DNA from: Bradyrhizobium diazoefficiens
GTDB taxonomy: Bacteria; Pseudomonadota; Alphaproteobacteria; Rhizobiales; Xanthobacteraceae
Direction of reading: 5' to 3'
DNA: 64,000 nucleotides
Assembly (NCBI RefSeq): GCF_018131185.1
Contig: NZ_JAFCJE010000003.1
Location: 186,001 to 250,000, forward strand
Part shown: piece after piece, positions 62,920 to 64,000 of the stretch
Numbering within the stretch: the stretch's first letter is position 1
Layout: each line of letters starts with the position of its first letter
Notes under the pieces: model-generated
What the model saw: only the letters and a program-made list of their open reading frames with translations
What the model was told of the DNA's origin: nothing
Databases searched by the model: none
Translations under genes and position numbers: made by a program

Positions 62920-63377
62920 TTTCGCGGCCCGGGTTTCTGCCCAGCGAAAGGAACTGGGGATAGTAAGAACTCGTTAAGGTCTCACCGTGCACACATATCC
63001 GTCCGAAGCGCCTTCCTCAAATCTAGAATCTTAGATTCTTAAGGTTTGAGTCTATGTGACCGTGGATTGGACTCATGCAATTCCGTCCGCGGGTTCACGC
63101 GCGCTTGTTCACATCCATCAACATATCCCGGATCGCTCCTGGCGCTCTTCGATAAGTCCGTTAGCTTCAAAGGCTTGCGCCTTTCTGTCGGCAGCTTATC
63201 AAGGGGGTTGTCCGCGCAATCCCGTTTCCGTGCCGACAGGCCGGCGAACTTGTTCAGACGGGCAGCGGTGTGAAGAAAATTGGCACTTGTCCCGACCCTG
63301 GTGTCGCACATCCCTTTCCGAGGGGTTAAGCTCCACAGAAATCCACAAACCACACCGCCTTCATACAAAGAGTTTTT
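62920..63377. other. Divergent 458-bp gap: candidate replication-origin region
   Basis: The gap between hemJ (minus) and the PPSR-type gene (plus) has no gene. It contains the inverted repeat AGAATCT-T-AGATTCT at 63025-63039 within a CTCAAA...TTTGAG pair (63016-63021 and 63045-63050), an AT-rich patch around 63015-63045, and weak DnaA-box-like words (TTGTTCACA at 63105-63113, AAATCCACA at 63339-63347). The location next to rho, hemJ and a parS-parAB region supports origin function. No strong DnaA-box cluster is visible, so this is a suggestion. Confidence 0.45.
63025..63039. repeat. 7-1-7 inverted repeat in the candidate origin gap
   Basis: AGAATCT-T-AGATTCT is a perfect inverted repeat, AT-rich in a GC-rich surrounding. 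It could be an operator for either divergent gene or part of an origin. Confidence 0.6.
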
Positions 63378-64000
63378 GTGCCAACCTCGAACAATTATTT
63401 CCATCTGCACCTCGTCTCCGACTCCACCGGTGAGACGCTGATCACGGTGGCGCGCGCGGTCGCGGCCCAGTACGCCAACGTGACGCCGGTCGAGCATGTC
63501 TATCCGCTGGTGCGCAGCCAGAAGCAGCTCGATCGGGTGCTCGACGAGATCGAGGAAGCGCCGGGGATCGTGCTGTTCACGCTGCTCGAGAAGGATCTGG
63601 TCTCCAGGCTCGAGGACAAGTGCAAGGGGATCAACGTTCCGAGCCTGTCGATCATCGGCCCGGTGATGCAGCTGTTCGAAGCCTATCTCGGGGCTGCGAC
63701 CACAGGCCGCGTCGGCGCTCAGCACGTTCTCAACGCGGAATATTTCAAGCGTATCGACGCGCTGAACTACACGATGATCCACGACGACGGCCAGCACGTC
63801 GAAGGCCTCGACGATGCCGACGTCGTCCTGGTCGGCGTGTCCCGCACCTCGAAGACGCCGACGTCGATCTATCTCGCCAATCGCGGCATCCGCACCGCCA
63901 ACGTGCCGCTGGTTCCCGGCATTCCGGTGCCTTCGCAATTGGAGACGCTGACCCGGCCGCTGGTGGTCAGCCTGCATGCGACACCGGAACGCCTGATCCA
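63378..64000 (+). CDS. Pyruvate, phosphate dikinase regulatory (PPSR/DUF299) protein, 3' end outside window
   Basis: The first 207 residues of a DUF299 kinase/pyrophosphorylase. From GTG 63378 the protein reads [20 protein letters not shown] with the family start [10 protein letters not shown], then [40 protein letters not shown], and the P-loop-like [18 protein letters not shown] near residue 155. It regulates PEP synthase or pyruvate phosphate dikinase by ADP-dependent phosphorylation. It is open to the window end; the usual length is about 275 residues. Confidence 0.92.
   Translation, partial: MPTSNNYFHLHLVSDSTGETLITVARAVAAQYANVTPVEHVYPLVRSQKQLDRVLDEIEEAPGIVLFTLLEKDLVSRLEDKCKGINVPSLSIIGPVMQLFEAYLGAATTGRVGAQHVLNAEYFKRIDALNYTMIHDDGQHVEGLDDADVVLVGVSRTSKTPTSIYLANRGIRTANVPLVPGIPVPSQLETLTRPLVVSLHATPERLI

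Overview
The window looks like a chromosomal segment of a Bradyrhizobium-type alphaproteobacterium (Nitrobacteraceae). This is inferred from the high GC content, the rho-mnmE-mnmG-rsmG-parA-parB order typical of alphaproteobacterial origin regions, paired glnK-amtB units, a UbiH-type/TesB/Trm112 neighbourhood and many short GC-rich palindromic intergenic repeats. No insertion sequence, prophage, CRISPR array or rRNA was seen. There is one tRNA (Gly-GCC).

Layout. 0-7.4 kb: an L,D-transpeptidase, a membrane-anchored thermonuclease, a chemoreceptor, and a sulfation cassette (sulfotransferase, cysD, cysNC) that would make PAPS and use it. 7.4-16.8 kb: DUF1674 protein, rsmB, heparinase-like protein, purH, an MFS permease, gamma-glutamyltransferase and a GST. 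16.8-24.4 kb: a DUF2239 gene behind a perfect 11-9-11 inverted repeat, a MATE exporter, an HCCA-isomerase-like protein, a PanE-like reductase, a dihaem cytochrome c with a sorbosone-dehydrogenase-like protein, an epimerase and tRNA-Gly. 24.6-34.1 kb: thioredoxin-TPR protein, Lon-substrate-binding protein, a large MHYT-GGDEF-EAL protein, a cytochrome b561 pair divergent from a TetR regulator with twin operators, Trm112, a UbiH-type hydroxylase, tesB and a GYF_2 membrane protein. 34.1-38.3 kb: two consecutive glnK-amtB units for ammonium sensing and uptake. 38.4-44.1 kb: aminotransferase, ftsK, lolA-like and xth genes, preceded by a CtrA-type box. 44.1-49.6 kb: cyclic-nucleotide-binding protein, OmpR-type response regulator, a second L,D-transpeptidase, a hydratase, a YggS protein, a Cache-HAMP-GGDEF protein and a remnant of another GGDEF gene. 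49.9-54.3 kb: leuS, lptE and holA.

54.4-64.0 kb is the chromosome-segregation region. parB, parA, rsmG, mnmG, mnmE, rho and hemJ are all on the minus strand, and the PPSR-type gene leaves to the right on the plus strand. Six parS-like sites lie between 56.9 and 59.3 kb, four of them in the mnmG-mnmE gap. The divergent 458-bp gap between hemJ and the PPSR gene is a candidate replication origin, supported by context more than by motifs.

Most genes are housekeeping. The points most worth following are the parS cluster and origin candidate, the self-contained sulfation cassette, the palindrome-fronted DUF2239 gene, the TetR/cytochrome b561 switch, the CtrA box before ftsK, and the dispersed intergenic repeats.
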